A stretch of 64,000 nt of DNA from Longimicrobiales bacterium (GTDB lineage: Bacteria; Gemmatimonadota; Gemmatimonadetes; Longimicrobiales; Gaopeijiaceae), in contig OX639991.1 of NCBI GenBank assembly GCA_951828585.1, forward strand, positions 3,380,576-3,444,575. The letters are read 5' to 3'. Below the pieces are notes generated by a model. It saw nothing but the letters and a program-made list of their open reading frames with translations. It searched no databases and was not told the origin of the DNA. Made by a program: the position numbers and the translations under genes. Below, in pieces: positions 48,073 through 59,161 of this stretch; positions within the stretch are counted from its first letter, which is position 1, and each line of letters begins with the position of its first letter.

Positions 48073-48716
48073 ACAAACCCGGCATCCTGGGCTCCGGATC
48101 GCCCACCTTCCTCACCACCAAGCTCGACTTCGTGGTGAACTGGGCGCGACGCAACTCGCTGTGGCCCATGCCGTTCGGGACCGCTTGCTGCGCCATCGAG
48201 ATGATGGCCTCCGCGGCGAGCAACTACGACCTGGCGCGGTTCGGCATGGAGCGCATGTCATTCAGCCCGCGCCAGGCCGACGTGCTGATCTGCGCGGGAC
48301 GGGTGCCGTACAAGCTGGCCCCGGTGCTGCGCCGCATATGGGACCAGATGATGCAGCCCAAGTGGTGCATCTCGATGGGGGCGTGCGCCTCTTCGGGGGG
48401 AGTCTTCGACGTGTACTCGATGGTGCAGGGGATCGACACGATCGTCCCGGTCGACGTCTACATCCCCGGGTGTCCGCCCCGTCCCGAGGGGTTGATCTAC
48501 GGTCTTATGATGGTGCAGGAGAAGATCCGTGGCGAAAGCCTGGCCTACCACGACGAGCTGCGGGCCGAGGATCCGCTTGCGGTGGGAAGGCCGCGGGCCG
48601 ATGACGAGGAAGTCGCCGACCTGACCGGGCCTTTCGGCAATTCGACCCACCAGAACCGGGTGAGCGGCCTCGTCGATACCGACGCCATCGGCCGGGCCGA
48701 GGACCGACTCCCCTGA
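48063..48716 (+). CDS. nuoB: NADH-quinone oxidoreductase subunit B
   Basis: This subunit holds the N2 [4Fe-4S] cluster near the quinone site. The adjacent cysteine pair GTACCAIEM, then [12 protein letters not shown] and [13 protein letters not shown] supply the four ligands. The 217-residue protein has an extra 50-residue Asp/Glu-rich tail. It overlaps nuoA by ten bases. Confidence 0.96.
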   Translation: MGIDKPGILGSGSPTFLTTKLDFVVNWARRNSLWPMPFGTACCAIEMMASAASNYDLARFGMERMSFSPRQADVLICAGRVPYKLAPVLRRIWDQMMQPKWCISMGACASSGGVFDVYSMVQGIDTIVPVDVYIPGCPPRPEGLIYGLMMVQEKIRGESLAYHDELRAEDPLAVGRPRADDEEVADLTGPFGNSTHQNRVSGLVDTDAIGRAEDRLP

Positions 48717-48762
48717 GGACTTTCGCTCGCCGGCCCCGGGACCTCCGCAAGGACCGCGTCAA

Positions 48763-49473
48763 GTGACGGGCGATCCGTCGTCCGGCGGCCCCTTTTCCGG
48801 CTTCGATCTCGTCGCGGCCGGCCCGGGCGTCTCACGGGATGACTCCGGCGAGGCGGCAGCGCGGGACAGGGTCGCGCCCGGCAACCCTTCGGTGACCGCA
48901 CTGCGCGATCAGTTCCCCGGTGCGGTGTTCCGCAACGAGATCTGCGCCGGCGACGAGGACGTCGTCTACGTGGACCCGGAGCGGATCACCGAGATGCTCG
49001 GCTGGCTGCACAACGACCCGGAGCAGCACTACGACCACTTGGCCGACATCACGGCGGTGGACTACGGCGGCGGGCGTCCCATCGAGGTCGTGTATCAGCT
49101 CTGGTCGATCCCGCACCGGGCCGCGCTGCGGGTCAAATGCGAGCTCTCCCTGGATGCGCTTGAGATCGAGAGCATCACGGGGATCTGGGTGGGGGCCGAC
49201 TGGCTGGAGCGCGAGGTGTACGACCTCTTCGGGATCACCTTCACGGGACACCCCGACCTGCGCCGCATCCTGATGCCCGAGAACTACGCCGAAGGGTACC
49301 CTCTGCGGAAGGACTTCCCGCTGCGGGGCCGCTTCTCGCGCGCCGAGCAGACCCGTCGCGCGCTGACGCAGGACCCGGAGGATTACTACGTCCCGGGCGA
49401 GATCGCGGAGCGCGTGCCGCAGGTGGTCGAGCCGGCCGCCGGCGAAGAGGGCGATGCGGAGGGAGTCGGCTGA
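48763..49473 (+). CDS. nuoC: NADH-quinone oxidoreductase subunit C
   Basis: A peripheral-arm subunit of 236 residues. The family core is DITAVDYGGGRPIEVVYQLW, DWLEREVYDLFGITFTGHPD and RRILMPENYAEGYPLRKDFP. About 45 N-terminal residues are disordered and not conserved. GTG 48763 is the start; nuoD overlaps by one base. C and D are separate genes here, not fused. Confidence 0.94.
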   Translation: MTGDPSSGGPFSGFDLVAAGPGVSRDDSGEAAARDRVAPGNPSVTALRDQFPGAVFRNEICAGDEDVVYVDPERITEMLGWLHNDPEQHYDHLADITAVDYGGGRPIEVVYQLWSIPHRAALRVKCELSLDALEIESITGIWVGADWLEREVYDLFGITFTGHPDLRRILMPENYAEGYPLRKDFPLRGRFSRAEQTRRALTQDPEDYYVPGEIAERVPQVVEPAAGEEGDAEGVG

Positions 49474-50750
49474 TGGCCTCCGGCACGACCGAGTACGCCG
49501 TCCGCCGCAACCCCGAGATGGGACCGGACGGGACCCTCGTCCCCAGTCCCACCGAGCCCTTCGACGCCCCCGAGCCCGAACTCGGTTCCGAGACGATGCT
49601 CGTCAACGTGGGACCCCAGCACCCGGCCACCCACGGGGTCCTCCGTCTGGTGGTCGAGCTCGACGGCGAGACGGTGGTCAGCGTGGTGCCGCGGCTGGGC
49701 TACCTGCATTCGTCCTTCGAGAAGCTCGGCGAATACCGCACCTGGAACCAGATCGTCACCCTCACCGACCGCATGGACTACCTGGCGCCGCTGATCTACA
49801 ACTGCGCCTACGTGATGGCGGTCGAGAAGCTGATGGGGATCGAGGTCACGGACCGCTGCCGCGTCGCGCGTGTGATCTGCATGGAGCTGGACCGCATCTT
49901 CTCCCACCTGCTGTGGCTGGGGACGTGGTCGATCGACGTGGGGGCCTTCACCCCGTTCCTGTACGCCTTCCAGCAGCGCGAGAAGGTCTACACGCTGCAC
50001 GAGGCGCTCACCGGGGCGCGCATCACGACCTCGGCCACGCGCATCGGCGGCATGATGGCCGACCTTCCCGACGGGTGGACCAAGGGTGTCCGGGAATTCG
50101 CCGACAACCTGCCCGCCACGCTGGACGAGATCGACGGCCTTCTGACCTGCAACGCGATCCACATCGGCCGCACCCAGGGCATCGGGGCGATTTCGGCGGA
50201 AGAGGCGGTGAACCACGGGCTGACGGGGGCCAACCTGCGCGCAAGCGGCGTCCCCTACGACGTGCGCAAGGACCGTCCCTACTACGACTACGAGAGCTAC
50301 GACTTCGAGGTCCCGATCGGCTGCCACGGCGACTGCTACGACCGCTACCTGGTGCGCATGGAGGAGATGCGCCAGAGCATCCGCATCCTGCACCAGGCGC
50401 TGGACCGGCTCCCCGGCGGGCCCATGGACATCGACGATCCCCGGATCAGTCTGCCGACCAAGACCGACTGCATGTCCGACATGGAGTCCATGATCCACCA
50501 CTTCAAGCTCATCACCGACGGGATCCCGGCGCCTGCCGAGGACTGCTGGTTCTCTGTGGAGGGGTCGAAGGGGGAGCTGGGGATGTACGTGGTGGGTGAC
50601 GGCGGGCCGAAGCCGGTGCGGTGGCGCATCCGGCCGCCGTCGTTCGTGAACCTGTCGGCGATCCCGAAGCTGTCCGAGGGACACCTCATGGCCGACCTGA
50701 TCATGATCAACGCGAGCCTGGATATCGTGCTCGGGGAGATCGACCGGTGA
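49473..50750 (+). CDS. nuoD: NADH-quinone oxidoreductase subunit D
   Basis: The 425-residue subunit that forms the quinone pocket with NuoB. It shows NVGPQHPATHGVLRLVVELD, GYLHSSFEKLGEYRTWNQ, TDRMDYLAP, FRVARVICMELDRI-type helix, GAHDVG-equivalent GTWSIDVGAFTPF and C-terminal DIVLGEIDR. The conserved quinone His/Tyr region (HPATHG) is intact. Confidence 0.96.
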   Translation: MASGTTEYAVRRNPEMGPDGTLVPSPTEPFDAPEPELGSETMLVNVGPQHPATHGVLRLVVELDGETVVSVVPRLGYLHSSFEKLGEYRTWNQIVTLTDRMDYLAPLIYNCAYVMAVEKLMGIEVTDRCRVARVICMELDRIFSHLLWLGTWSIDVGAFTPFLYAFQQREKVYTLHEALTGARITTSATRIGGMMADLPDGWTKGVREFADNLPATLDEIDGLLTCNAIHIGRTQGIGAISAEEAVNHGLTGANLRASGVPYDVRKDRPYYDYESYDFEVPIGCHGDCYDRYLVRMEEMRQSIRILHQALDRLPGGPMDIDDPRISLPTKTDCMSDMESMIHHFKLITDGIPAPAEDCWFSVEGSKGELGMYVVGDGGPKPVRWRIRPPSFVNLSAIPKLSEGHLMADLIMINASLDIVLGEIDR

Positions 50751-51409
50751 GCGAAGCCCGTTTCCAAAACCCCGGCTGGGCCGGCAACACCGGTGAGTTC
50801 GACCTGACCGAGGCGGACGTGCGCGGGAGCGACTTCGCGGGGGAGCCGCCGCTGGACGGGGGACACCCCAGCGTGGCGCCGAGCTTGCCGTTCATGTTGG
50901 TGAAGAAGGACCCGGACGCACCCCTTTTCGAGGGACCGTACCTGGAACGCTTCGAGAAGATCCGCGGCCGCTACCCGACCGCGCGCGCCGCGCTGCTGCC
51001 CGCTCTGAACCTGGCCCAGGAACTTCGCGGCCACGTGTCGCCCGAGACGATGGACGAGGTGGCCGGGCTGCTCGGGCTCAGCGACGCCTTCGTGCGGGGC
51101 GTCGCCACCTTCTACACCATGTACAACAAGCGTCCCGTGGGGCGCTTTCTCATACAGGTCTGCACCAACATCTCCTGCAACCTGTGTGGCGCCGACAAGG
51201 TCCTCGCGGCCTTCCTGGAGCACACGGGCACGGAGCTGGGACAGACCTCGAGCGACGGCAACTTCACGGTGGCGGAGGCCGAGTGCCTCGCGGCGTGCGG
51301 TTTTCCCACCTGCGTGCAGATCAATTCGCGCTACTTCGAGGACGTGTCTGTGGACGACGTGCCGGCCGTGCTGGAGAGGTTGAAGCGCGAAGTGAACGAC
51401 GGCTTCTAA
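50747..51409 (+). CDS. nuoE: NADH-quinone oxidoreductase subunit E
   Basis: The 220-residue subunit bearing the N1a [2Fe-2S] cluster, with ligands in CTNISCNLCG and AECLAACGFPTCVQI. About 55 N-terminal residues are an unusual extension rich in Gly and Pro. GTG 50747 overlaps the nuoD stop. Confidence 0.94.
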   Translation: MSEARFQNPGWAGNTGEFDLTEADVRGSDFAGEPPLDGGHPSVAPSLPFMLVKKDPDAPLFEGPYLERFEKIRGRYPTARAALLPALNLAQELRGHVSPETMDEVAGLLGLSDAFVRGVATFYTMYNKRPVGRFLIQVCTNISCNLCGADKVLAAFLEHTGTELGQTSSDGNFTVAEAECLAACGFPTCVQINSRYFEDVSVDDVPAVLERLKREVNDGF

Positions 51410-51428
51410 GACCCTGTAAGGAATAACC

Positions 51429-52721
51429 TTGGCCTATCCGTACCGACACGAGAAGGAGACCCGGATCCTGAGTGAGGGGTTCGGGGATCCGGCCGCGCGT
51501 ACAGTGGCCGGGTGGAAGGCGCTGGGGGGCTACCAGGGCATCGCGCGGGCGCTGGAGATCGGGCGTGAGGCGACGATCGACGAGGTGAAGGCGTCGGGGC
51601 TCAGGGGGCGGGGTGGGGCGGGCTTCCCGACCGGGCTCAAGTGGTCGTTCATGCCGAAGGATGCGCGGCGGCCCCACTACCTGCTCTGCAACGCCGACGA
51701 GTCGGAGCCGGGCACCTTCAAGGACCGCGAGATCATCCGCTGGACGCCCCACCAGCTCATCGAGGGGTGCCTGGTGGGGTCCTACGCGATCGGCGCCGCC
51801 CACTGCTACATCTACCTGCGGGGCGAGTTCTTCGAGAGTACGCTGGTGCTGGCGCGGGCCCTCGAGGAGGCGTATGAAGAGGGACTGGTCGGCAAGGACA
51901 TCATGGGTTCGGGCGTGGACATCGACATGACGCTCCACGTCGGCGCGGGCGCGTACATCTGCGGTGAGGAGACGGGCCTGATGAGCTCGCTCGAGGGGCG
52001 CCGCGGCGAACCCCGGGTCAAGCCGCCCTTCCCGGCGGCGGTGGGTGCCTTCGGGATGCCCTCGACGATCAACAACGTGGAGACGCTGGCCGCGACGCCC
52101 CACATCCTTCGCCACGGCGGCGAGTGGTACCGCCAGTGGGGCACGGAGAAAAGCCCGGGGACGAAGCTGTTCTGCGTTTCCGGCCATGTGAACAAGCCCG
52201 GCAACTACGAGTTCCCCCTCGGCTTCCCGATGATGGAGCTGATCGAGGACGTTTGCGGCGGGATTCGCGACGGGCGCGCCCTCAAGGCCGTGATCCCGGG
52301 GGGCAGTTCGGTGCCGATCATGAGCGCCGAGGACTGCCGGGAGTGCTCGCTCTGCTACGAGGGGGTCGAGGCCGCCGGGTCGATGCTCGGCTGCGCGTCG
52401 GTGATCGTGATGGACGACACGACCGACATTGTGAAGCAGGTAAGACGGATGGCTTACTTCTATGCGCACGAGTCGTGCGGACAGTGCACGCCCTGCCGCG
52501 AGGGCACCACCTGGGCCACCCGGATCCTGCAGCGCATCGAGGACGGGCGCGGCACCGAGGACGACCTGGACACGCTCATCGAGATCTCCGAGCAGATGAC
52601 GGGGACCACCATCTGTGTGCTGTCGGATTCGCTGGCCATGCCCATCATCTCGTCGATCGAGAAGTTCCGTGACGACTACCTGGCCCTCATTCGGCGGGGG
52701 GAAAGGGTGGGAGCGGCATGA
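51429..52721 (+). CDS. nuoF: NADH-quinone oxidoreductase subunit F
   Basis: The NADH- and FMN-binding subunit with the N3 cluster, 430 residues. It has the Gly-rich RGRGGAGFPTGLKWSFMPKD, NADESEPGTFKDREI, GAGAYICGEETGLMSSLEG and the cluster ligands SCGQCTPCREGT with a distal Cys in TGTTICVLSDS. It starts at TTG 51429, as no ATG suits. Confidence 0.96.
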   Translation: MAYPYRHEKETRILSEGFGDPAARTVAGWKALGGYQGIARALEIGREATIDEVKASGLRGRGGAGFPTGLKWSFMPKDARRPHYLLCNADESEPGTFKDREIIRWTPHQLIEGCLVGSYAIGAAHCYIYLRGEFFESTLVLARALEEAYEEGLVGKDIMGSGVDIDMTLHVGAGAYICGEETGLMSSLEGRRGEPRVKPPFPAAVGAFGMPSTINNVETLAATPHILRHGGEWYRQWGTEKSPGTKLFCVSGHVNKPGNYEFPLGFPMMELIEDVCGGIRDGRALKAVIPGGSSVPIMSAEDCRECSLCYEGVEAAGSMLGCASVIVMDDTTDIVKQVRRMAYFYAHESCGQCTPCREGTTWATRILQRIEDGRGTEDDLDTLIEISEQMTGTTICVLSDSLAMPIISSIEKFRDDYLALIRRGERVGAA

Positions 52722-52739
52722 TGCACGCGAGGAGTCCCC

Positions 52740-54350
52740 ATGCCGGATAGCGGTCGCAAAGCCAATACGGTCACCCTGACCATCGACGGCCAGGAGGTCA
52801 CCGTCCCCAAGGGGACTTCGCTGCTCCACGCCGCCGAGACGCTGGGGACCGAGGTGCCGCACTACTGCTACCACCCCGGGCTGACGGCGCCGGCGCAGTG
52901 CCGCATCTGCCTGGTCGAGGTGGAAGGGGCGCCCAAGCTGCAGCCGTCGTGCGTGACGATGGCCCAGGACGGGCAGGTCGTCCACACGGAGAGCCCCGCG
53001 GCCAAGCGGATGCGGCAGGGGGTCCTCGAGTTCTACCTGGTAAACCACCCGCTCGACTGTCCCATCTGCGACATGTCGGGCGAGTGCAAGCTGCAGGACT
53101 ACGTCTTCGACGAGGGACGGGAGAAGGGGCGCGGCCGCGAGCCCAAGCGCGTCTTCGGGCGCGACGACTTCGGCGGCGACGTGCTCTACTACGGGGACCG
53201 CTGCGTGATGTGCACCCGTTGCGTGCGCTTCATGGACGAGGTGGCGCGGGACTCGCGGCTCACCGTCGTGGATCGGGGGAGCCGCGCGGTGATCGACACC
53301 TTCTTCGACCGCGGGCTGGAGGGGGCGTCCTTCGCGGGCAACGTGGTGGACATCTGTCCGGTGGGCGCGCTGGTCTCCAAGGACTTTCTGCACAAGGCGC
53401 GCGCCTGGGATCTGGACCACACGCAGTCGGTGTGCCCGAACTGCAGCCAGGGGTGCAACATCGAGCTTCACACCCGGGATAACCTGGTGCAGCGGCTGAG
53501 GCCGCGCGAGAACCAGGAGGTCAACGGCCACTGGATGTGCGACTACGGGCGCGCCAACTACGAGTGGATGAACCGGCCGGGGCGACTCGAGGAGCCGGCG
53601 GCGGGGCGTGGGGCGAAGCGACGTGCGGTGGACTGGAAGCGGGTGCTGGAGCATCTGTTCGTGCAGTTGCGGGAAGGGTCGGGGGCGGAGGTGAAGGTGG
53701 TGGGCTCGGCGTCGGCGTCGAACGAGGCGCTGGCGGGGTTGGCGGCCGTGGGTGGGGCGGCGGGGGATGTGTCCTCTCGTGTCTTCCGCTCGCGGCGGGC
53801 CGCCGACGAGGTCCCGCTGCCGGGCTTCCCGTCTCTGGTTCGCCGCCGTGATCTTGCTCCGAATGTGGATGGGGCGGGGCTGTTGGGCTTCGAACGCACG
53901 GGGGACGATGGGGGCGGCGGGGGCCTGGAGGACTTGGCCGGGCACGATGGAGTGCTCGTAGTCCTCGGGGACGAGCTCGCGGACCAGGGCGAGGACTTTG
54001 GGGCCGGGGCCAGCCTGTACGTGTACCTGGGGACTTTCGACTCGCCGGCGGCGCGCAATGCCGACTTCGTGCTTCCGGTCACGACCTTTGCCGAGGAGGA
54101 GGGGTCGTTCGTGAACGCGCAGGGCAGGGTGCAGCGCTACTGGCAGGGCATGCAGGCGCCGGGGTCGGCGCGGCCCGCGTGGCTGGTGCTGGGTGCCCTG
54201 GCGGCGGTGTTGGGTGGGGATGGTACGCCGGCGAGTGCGGAAGATGTCTTCGCGGGGCTGGTTGCCGCGCATCCCGCCTTCGCGGGTCTGACGTACGACG
54301 CGCTTGGCGACCAGGGTGCCGCCCTGCAGAAGGAGGCCGCCCATGGGTGA
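52740..54350 (+). CDS. nuoG: NADH-quinone oxidoreductase subunit G (short form)
   Basis: 536 residues, short for NuoG (about 680-900). The N-terminal part is complete: N1b [2Fe-2S] (HYCYHPGL, CRICLVEV, PSCVT), the His-Cys3 cluster (DCPICDMSGECKLQD) and N4 (DRCVMCTRCVRF, ICPVGAL). The N7-type motif CX2CX3CX27C (CPNCSQGC...MC) is also present. The molybdopterin-oxidoreductase remnant is strongly reduced and low-complexity from residue 295 on, keeping only a short ARNADFVLPVTTFAEEEGSF block. It overlaps nuoH by eight bases. Confidence 0.9.
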   Translation: MPDSGRKANTVTLTIDGQEVTVPKGTSLLHAAETLGTEVPHYCYHPGLTAPAQCRICLVEVEGAPKLQPSCVTMAQDGQVVHTESPAAKRMRQGVLEFYLVNHPLDCPICDMSGECKLQDYVFDEGREKGRGREPKRVFGRDDFGGDVLYYGDRCVMCTRCVRFMDEVARDSRLTVVDRGSRAVIDTFFDRGLEGASFAGNVVDICPVGALVSKDFLHKARAWDLDHTQSVCPNCSQGCNIELHTRDNLVQRLRPRENQEVNGHWMCDYGRANYEWMNRPGRLEEPAAGRGAKRRAVDWKRVLEHLFVQLREGSGAEVKVVGSASASNEALAGLAAVGGAAGDVSSRVFRSRRAADEVPLPGFPSLVRRRDLAPNVDGAGLLGFERTGDDGGGGGLEDLAGHDGVLVVLGDELADQGEDFGAGASLYVYLGTFDSPAARNADFVLPVTTFAEEEGSFVNAQGRVQRYWQGMQAPGSARPAWLVLGALAAVLGGDGTPASAEDVFAGLVAAHPAFAGLTYDALGDQGAALQKEAAHG

Positions 54351-55641
54351 GATGCAGGAACTCTCAACCTTCTGGTTCGTGACCATCGGGGCGGTCAAGG
54401 TGTTGGCCGTCTTCACGGTGGTGATGGTGGTCGTCGCCTACATGACGCTTGCGGAACGCCGGGTTTCCGCCTTCATCCAGGACCGGCTCGGCCCGAACCG
54501 CGTGGGTCCCTTCGGCCTCCTGCAGCCCATCGCCGACGGACTCAAGAACATCATCAAGGAAGAGACGATGCCGGGCACGGCGGCGAAGTTCTACTTCGTG
54601 CTGGGACCCGCGCTGGCGATCATGCCGGCGGTGGTGACGATGGCCGTCATCCCGTTCGCGGCGCCGCTGCCCACACCGGTCGGCACCGTGGACATGGTGG
54701 TGGCGGATGTCCCCATCGGGATCCTGTACATCCTGGCGCTGTCTTCGCTGGCCGTGTACGGGATCGTGCTGTCGGGGTGGGCGTCGAACAACAAGTACGC
54801 GTTTCTGGGGGGTCTGCGCGCCTCGGCCCAGATGATCTCGTACGAGGTGGCGCTGGGGCTGAGCGTCATCGCGGTGCTGCTGCTGGTGGGGAACGTCACG
54901 CTTACCGAGACGGTCTGGCAGCAGCAGCAGCTGGGAATGTGGTTCGTCTTCCCGCTGTCGCTGGCCTTCATCTTCTTCCTGATCTCGGCGCTGGCGGAGA
55001 CCAACCGGCTCCCATTCGACATGCCCGAGGCCGAATCGGAGCTGATCACCGGGTACCACACCGAGTATTCCGCCATGAAGTTCTCGATGTTCTTCATCGC
55101 CGAGTACGCGCACGTGGTGACGGCCTCCGCGCTGCTGGCGACGCTCTTCTTCGGCGGGTGGGACATTCCCTTCTGGACCGGCGACGACATGTTCCGCCAC
55201 GAGTCCGGGTGGATCAAGGGCTTCGACGAGGCGGGCGCGCCCATCGCCGCGACACCAAGCGTGCTGATCACGCTGCTCACCCTGGGGGCGTTCTGTGCCA
55301 AGACGGGCTTCTTCCTGCTGCTGTACATCTGGATCCGCTGGACGCTGCCCCGCTTCCGCTACGACCAGGTCATGCACCTGGGGTGGAAGGTCATGCTGCC
55401 GGGCGCGCTCGGGTACATCATGCTGGTGGCGGGGACCATGCTGGTTCTGGAGCAGCTGGAAGTGCCCTTCGGGATGCTGTATGGAGGGGTGCTGACCGGG
55501 GTGAGCGGGATCACGACCCTCGCGTTCCTCTTTTTCGTGGATCGCGACCGGGTGATCTCGGGGGCGCACAGGAAACGCAACGTCGGCCGCCGCCGCGTCC
55601 CGGTGGCGCGTGAAGCCGGTGGCCCGGCCGCGTCGAACTGA
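54343..55641 (+). CDS. nuoH: NADH-quinone oxidoreductase subunit H
   Basis: The membrane subunit that links the quinone site to the pumping arm. It has [58 protein letters not shown] and [15 protein letters not shown]. About nine transmembrane helices are visible. At 432 residues it is longer than the E. coli protein because of periplasmic and C-terminal insertions. ATG 54343. Confidence 0.95.
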   Translation: MGEMQELSTFWFVTIGAVKVLAVFTVVMVVVAYMTLAERRVSAFIQDRLGPNRVGPFGLLQPIADGLKNIIKEETMPGTAAKFYFVLGPALAIMPAVVTMAVIPFAAPLPTPVGTVDMVVADVPIGILYILALSSLAVYGIVLSGWASNNKYAFLGGLRASAQMISYEVALGLSVIAVLLLVGNVTLTETVWQQQQLGMWFVFPLSLAFIFFLISALAETNRLPFDMPEAESELITGYHTEYSAMKFSMFFIAEYAHVVTASALLATLFFGGWDIPFWTGDDMFRHESGWIKGFDEAGAPIAATPSVLITLLTLGAFCAKTGFFLLLYIWIRWTLPRFRYDQVMHLGWKVMLPGALGYIMLVAGTMLVLEQLEVPFGMLYGGVLTGVSGITTLAFLFFVDRDRVISGAHRKRNVGRRRVPVAREAGGPAASN

Positions 55642-55657
55642 ACGGGAGCGGAGAACG

Positions 55658-56154
55658 ATGGCGATTTCAGTCAAGGTGATGAGGCGTCCCGAGGCGGGCC
55701 GCACATCGTACATGCGGGCCACGCTGAAGGGCATGAGCCTCACCTTCAAGCACATGGTGCGTCCCACCAAGGTCACGCTGGAGTACCCCGAGGAGCAGCC
55801 CGACCTGCACCCGCGCTGGCGCGGCACCCACCGCATGGAGGTGCACGCCGACGGCCGCCCGAAGTGCGTGGCCTGTGGGCTCTGCCCCACGGTGTGTCCC
55901 GCCAACTGCATCCGGCTGGTGGGCGGCGAGGACGACCAGGGGAACCGCTACCCGATCGTCTACGAGATCGACGAGTTCCGGTGCATCTTCTGCGGCATGT
56001 GCCAGGAGGTGTGCCCGGTGGAGGCGATCCACGTGGGCCGTCACTTTGAGAACGCGGAGTACACGCGCGACCGCTTCGTTTACGACCTGGACCGACTGAT
56101 GGAGCAGGATCACCCCACGACGCTCCTCTGGGATCCCTCGGATCCGCGCTCCGA

Positions 56155-56158
<4 letters not shown>
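55658..56158 (+). CDS. nuoI: NADH-quinone oxidoreductase subunit I
   Basis: A 166-residue ferredoxin-like subunit with two [4Fe-4S] clusters (N6a, N6b): CVACGLCPTVCPANCI and CIFCGMCQEVCPVEAI. It passes electrons from the peripheral arm to N2. GGAGCGGAGAACG precedes the ATG. It overlaps nuoJ by ATGA. Confidence 0.95.
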
Positions 56159-56697
<539 letters not shown>

Positions 56698-56698
56698 A

Positions 56699-56992
56699 GT
56701 GCTGACACCGGCCCTCCTGCTCAGCGCGGTGATCTTCGTGATCGGGACGCTGGGGGTGATCGTGCGGAAGAACGCGATCATCATCTTCCTCTGTATCGAG
56801 CTGCAGCTGAACGCGGTGAACCTGGCCTTCGTGGCGCTCTCCCGGTACACGGGCATCGAGGGGCAGCTCTACGTCTTCTTCGTGATGACGGTGGCGGCGG
56901 CCGAGGCCGCGGTGGGGCTGGCGATCATCATTTCGATCTTCCGTCACTACGAGACGGTAAACGTGGACAAGTTCAACCTGTTGAAGTGGTGA
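56699..56992 (+). CDS. nuoK: NADH-quinone oxidoreductase subunit K
   Basis: A 97-residue subunit with three helices and the conserved glutamates in [16 protein letters not shown] and [11 protein letters not shown], which carry proton movement. GTG 56699 follows GGAGGG. Confidence 0.94.
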   Translation: MLTPALLLSAVIFVIGTLGVIVRKNAIIIFLCIELQLNAVNLAFVALSRYTGIEGQLYVFFVMTVAAAEAAVGLAIIISIFRHYETVNVDKFNLLKW

Positions 56993-59154
56993 CCGGGGTG
57001 AGTGCGGCTTCCCTCGCGAGCGCCGGCATGGCGGTTCAGGCCGCCGCCGAATGGCAGCCGATTCTCCCGGGACTGATCGTCCTGCTCCCGCTGCTCGGGT
57101 TCGTACTCAACGGCATCCTCGCGCTGCAGTCCGCCAGACACTCGTCCGCGGCGCTGCGGGAAGGCCGGGACTGGGACCCCTTCGCCGGTGCGAGGCCGCC
57201 CGCCACCCACAGGCTGCCGACGTGGATCGGCCCGGGCGTGATGGGCCTCGCCTTCGCCCTGGCGCTGCTCAACTTCCTCGGGATGCCAGCGGACCTGCAC
57301 GACCCCGTCGTCGTGCCCTACTGGGGCTGGATCGTCACCGGCGACCTGAGCATCGCGGCCGCCATCCAGCTCGACCAGCTCTCCATGGTCATGACCCTGG
57401 TGGTGACAGGCGTCGGCTTCCTCATCCACGTCTTCAGCGTCGGCTACATGGGCCGGGACCCGGGATACCCCCGTTACTTCGCCTACCTGAACCTCTTCGT
57501 CTTCTTCATGCTGGTGCTGGTGCTGGGCTCGGGCTTCGCCACCATGTTCGTGGGCTGGGAGGGCGTGGGGCTCTGCAGCTACCTGCTGATCGGCTACTGG
57601 TTCAGCGACCGCGAGAAGTCGGACGCGGGCAAGAAGGCCTTCATCGTCAACCGGATCGGCGATGTGGGTTTCCTGCTGGCCATGTTCCTCCTCTTCAACG
57701 GCTTCGGGACACTCGACTTCATCCCGATCTTCGCCGGGGCCGAAAACCACTTCGCGGCCGGCGGGGTCACGATCACGGCCATCACCCTGCTGCTGCTGCT
57801 CGGCGCGGCCGGGAAGAGCGCGCAGCTTCCGCTCCACATCTGGCTCCCCGACGCCATGGCGGGCCCCACCCCCGTCTCCGCCCTCATCCACGCGGCCACC
57901 ATGGTCACCGCGGGCGTCTACATGGTGGCTCGGTCTTCGGTGCTGTTCGCGCTCGCGCCGACCAGCCAGGCGGTCGTTGCCGGGGTTGGGGTGCTCACTG
58001 CCCTCGTCGCGGCCACCATCGCCATGCAGCAGTACGACATCAAGAAGGTGCTGGCCTACTCGACCGTCTCGCAGCTGGGTTTCATGTTCATGGCGGTCGG
58101 GGTGGGCGCCTTCACCGCGGGCATCTTCCACCTGGTCACGCACGCCTTCTTCAAGGCGCTGCTCTTCCTGGGCGCGGGCGCGGTCATCCACGCCATGCAC
58201 GACGCCGCGCACCACGGCGACGGACACCTGGACGAGCAGGACATGCGTAACATGGGAGGGTTGCGCAAGTACATGCCGGTCACATGCGCCGTCATGTGGA
58301 TCGCTACCCTGGCGATTGCGGGGATCTGGCCCTTCGCCGGGTTCTTCTCCAAGGACGAGATCATCTGGTACACGGCCGCCTGGGCGGGCGCCGAATCGAA
58401 TCCGTTCGGACAGCTGTACGCGGTGTACTGGGGGCTGGCGCTCCTGACCGCGCTCCTCACCGCCTTCTACATGACCCGCCTTATGGTCATGACCTTCCAT
58501 GGCGCCAACCGGACCGGCAAGGCCGCGAGCTCCCATCTGCACGAGGCCCCGAACGTGATGACGGTGCCGCTGATCGTGCTCGCGGTGCTGTCGGTGTTCG
58601 GGGGGTGGATCAATGTGCCGAATGCGCTGAGCGACTCCTTTGCCGGGCTGTGGGGCAGTCTGCCCATGACTGAATGGCTGCACCACTGGCTCGAGCCGGT
58701 GACGCATACGGCGGCCGAGATCCAGGTCGCGGGATTCGGCGAGGCGGCGCATGCCGCGCCGGCGGGGGGCGGGGAGGTGGCGTGGGCGCTGATTTCGACG
58801 GTGGCCGCCGCGGTGATCGTGGCCGCGGCCGTGATGTTCGTGGGCCGCCGGAAGTATGTCCCCGCCGCCCAGGATGCAGGTCCGCGGGGGGCGCTGCCCC
58901 GGTTCGTCTACAACAAGTGGTACTTCGACGAGCTCTACGATGCCGTCATCGTTCGGCCGGTGCTCGCTCTGTCCCGCTGGTGCTGGAAGGCGATCGACAC
59001 GGTGGTCATCGACGGGTTCGTGAACTTCACGGGCAACTTCGCCCGCCTGGCCGGATGGGCGACCAGCCTGTTCCAGACCGGCCAGGTGAACATGTACGCA
59101 TTCGTGCTGACCCTGGGCGTGCTGTTCGTCCTGGGCGCGGCGGTCTTCCTGTGA
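56986..59154 (+). CDS. nuoL: NADH-quinone oxidoreductase subunit L
   Basis: The distal antiporter-like pump, 722 residues with about 16 helices and the C-terminal lateral helix. Landmarks include [56 protein letters not shown], the key lysine helix [20 protein letters not shown] and [20 protein letters not shown]. The GTG at 56986 overlaps nuoK; later GTGs or the ATG at 57028 are possible starts. Confidence 0.95.
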   Translation: MVTGVSAASLASAGMAVQAAAEWQPILPGLIVLLPLLGFVLNGILALQSARHSSAALREGRDWDPFAGARPPATHRLPTWIGPGVMGLAFALALLNFLGMPADLHDPVVVPYWGWIVTGDLSIAAAIQLDQLSMVMTLVVTGVGFLIHVFSVGYMGRDPGYPRYFAYLNLFVFFMLVLVLGSGFATMFVGWEGVGLCSYLLIGYWFSDREKSDAGKKAFIVNRIGDVGFLLAMFLLFNGFGTLDFIPIFAGAENHFAAGGVTITAITLLLLLGAAGKSAQLPLHIWLPDAMAGPTPVSALIHAATMVTAGVYMVARSSVLFALAPTSQAVVAGVGVLTALVAATIAMQQYDIKKVLAYSTVSQLGFMFMAVGVGAFTAGIFHLVTHAFFKALLFLGAGAVIHAMHDAAHHGDGHLDEQDMRNMGGLRKYMPVTCAVMWIATLAIAGIWPFAGFFSKDEIIWYTAAWAGAESNPFGQLYAVYWGLALLTALLTAFYMTRLMVMTFHGANRTGKAASSHLHEAPNVMTVPLIVLAVLSVFGGWINVPNALSDSFAGLWGSLPMTEWLHHWLEPVTHTAAEIQVAGFGEAAHAAPAGGGEVAWALISTVAAAVIVAAAVMFVGRRKYVPAAQDAGPRGALPRFVYNKWYFDELYDAVIVRPVLALSRWCWKAIDTVVIDGFVNFTGNFARLAGWATSLFQTGQVNMYAFVLTLGVLFVLGAAVFL

Positions 59155-59161
59155 TGACGCC

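Noticed and set aside
51321-54416. A 1,031-codon open frame on the minus strand
   Set aside because: It is antisense to nuoF and nuoG and has the same shadow composition.
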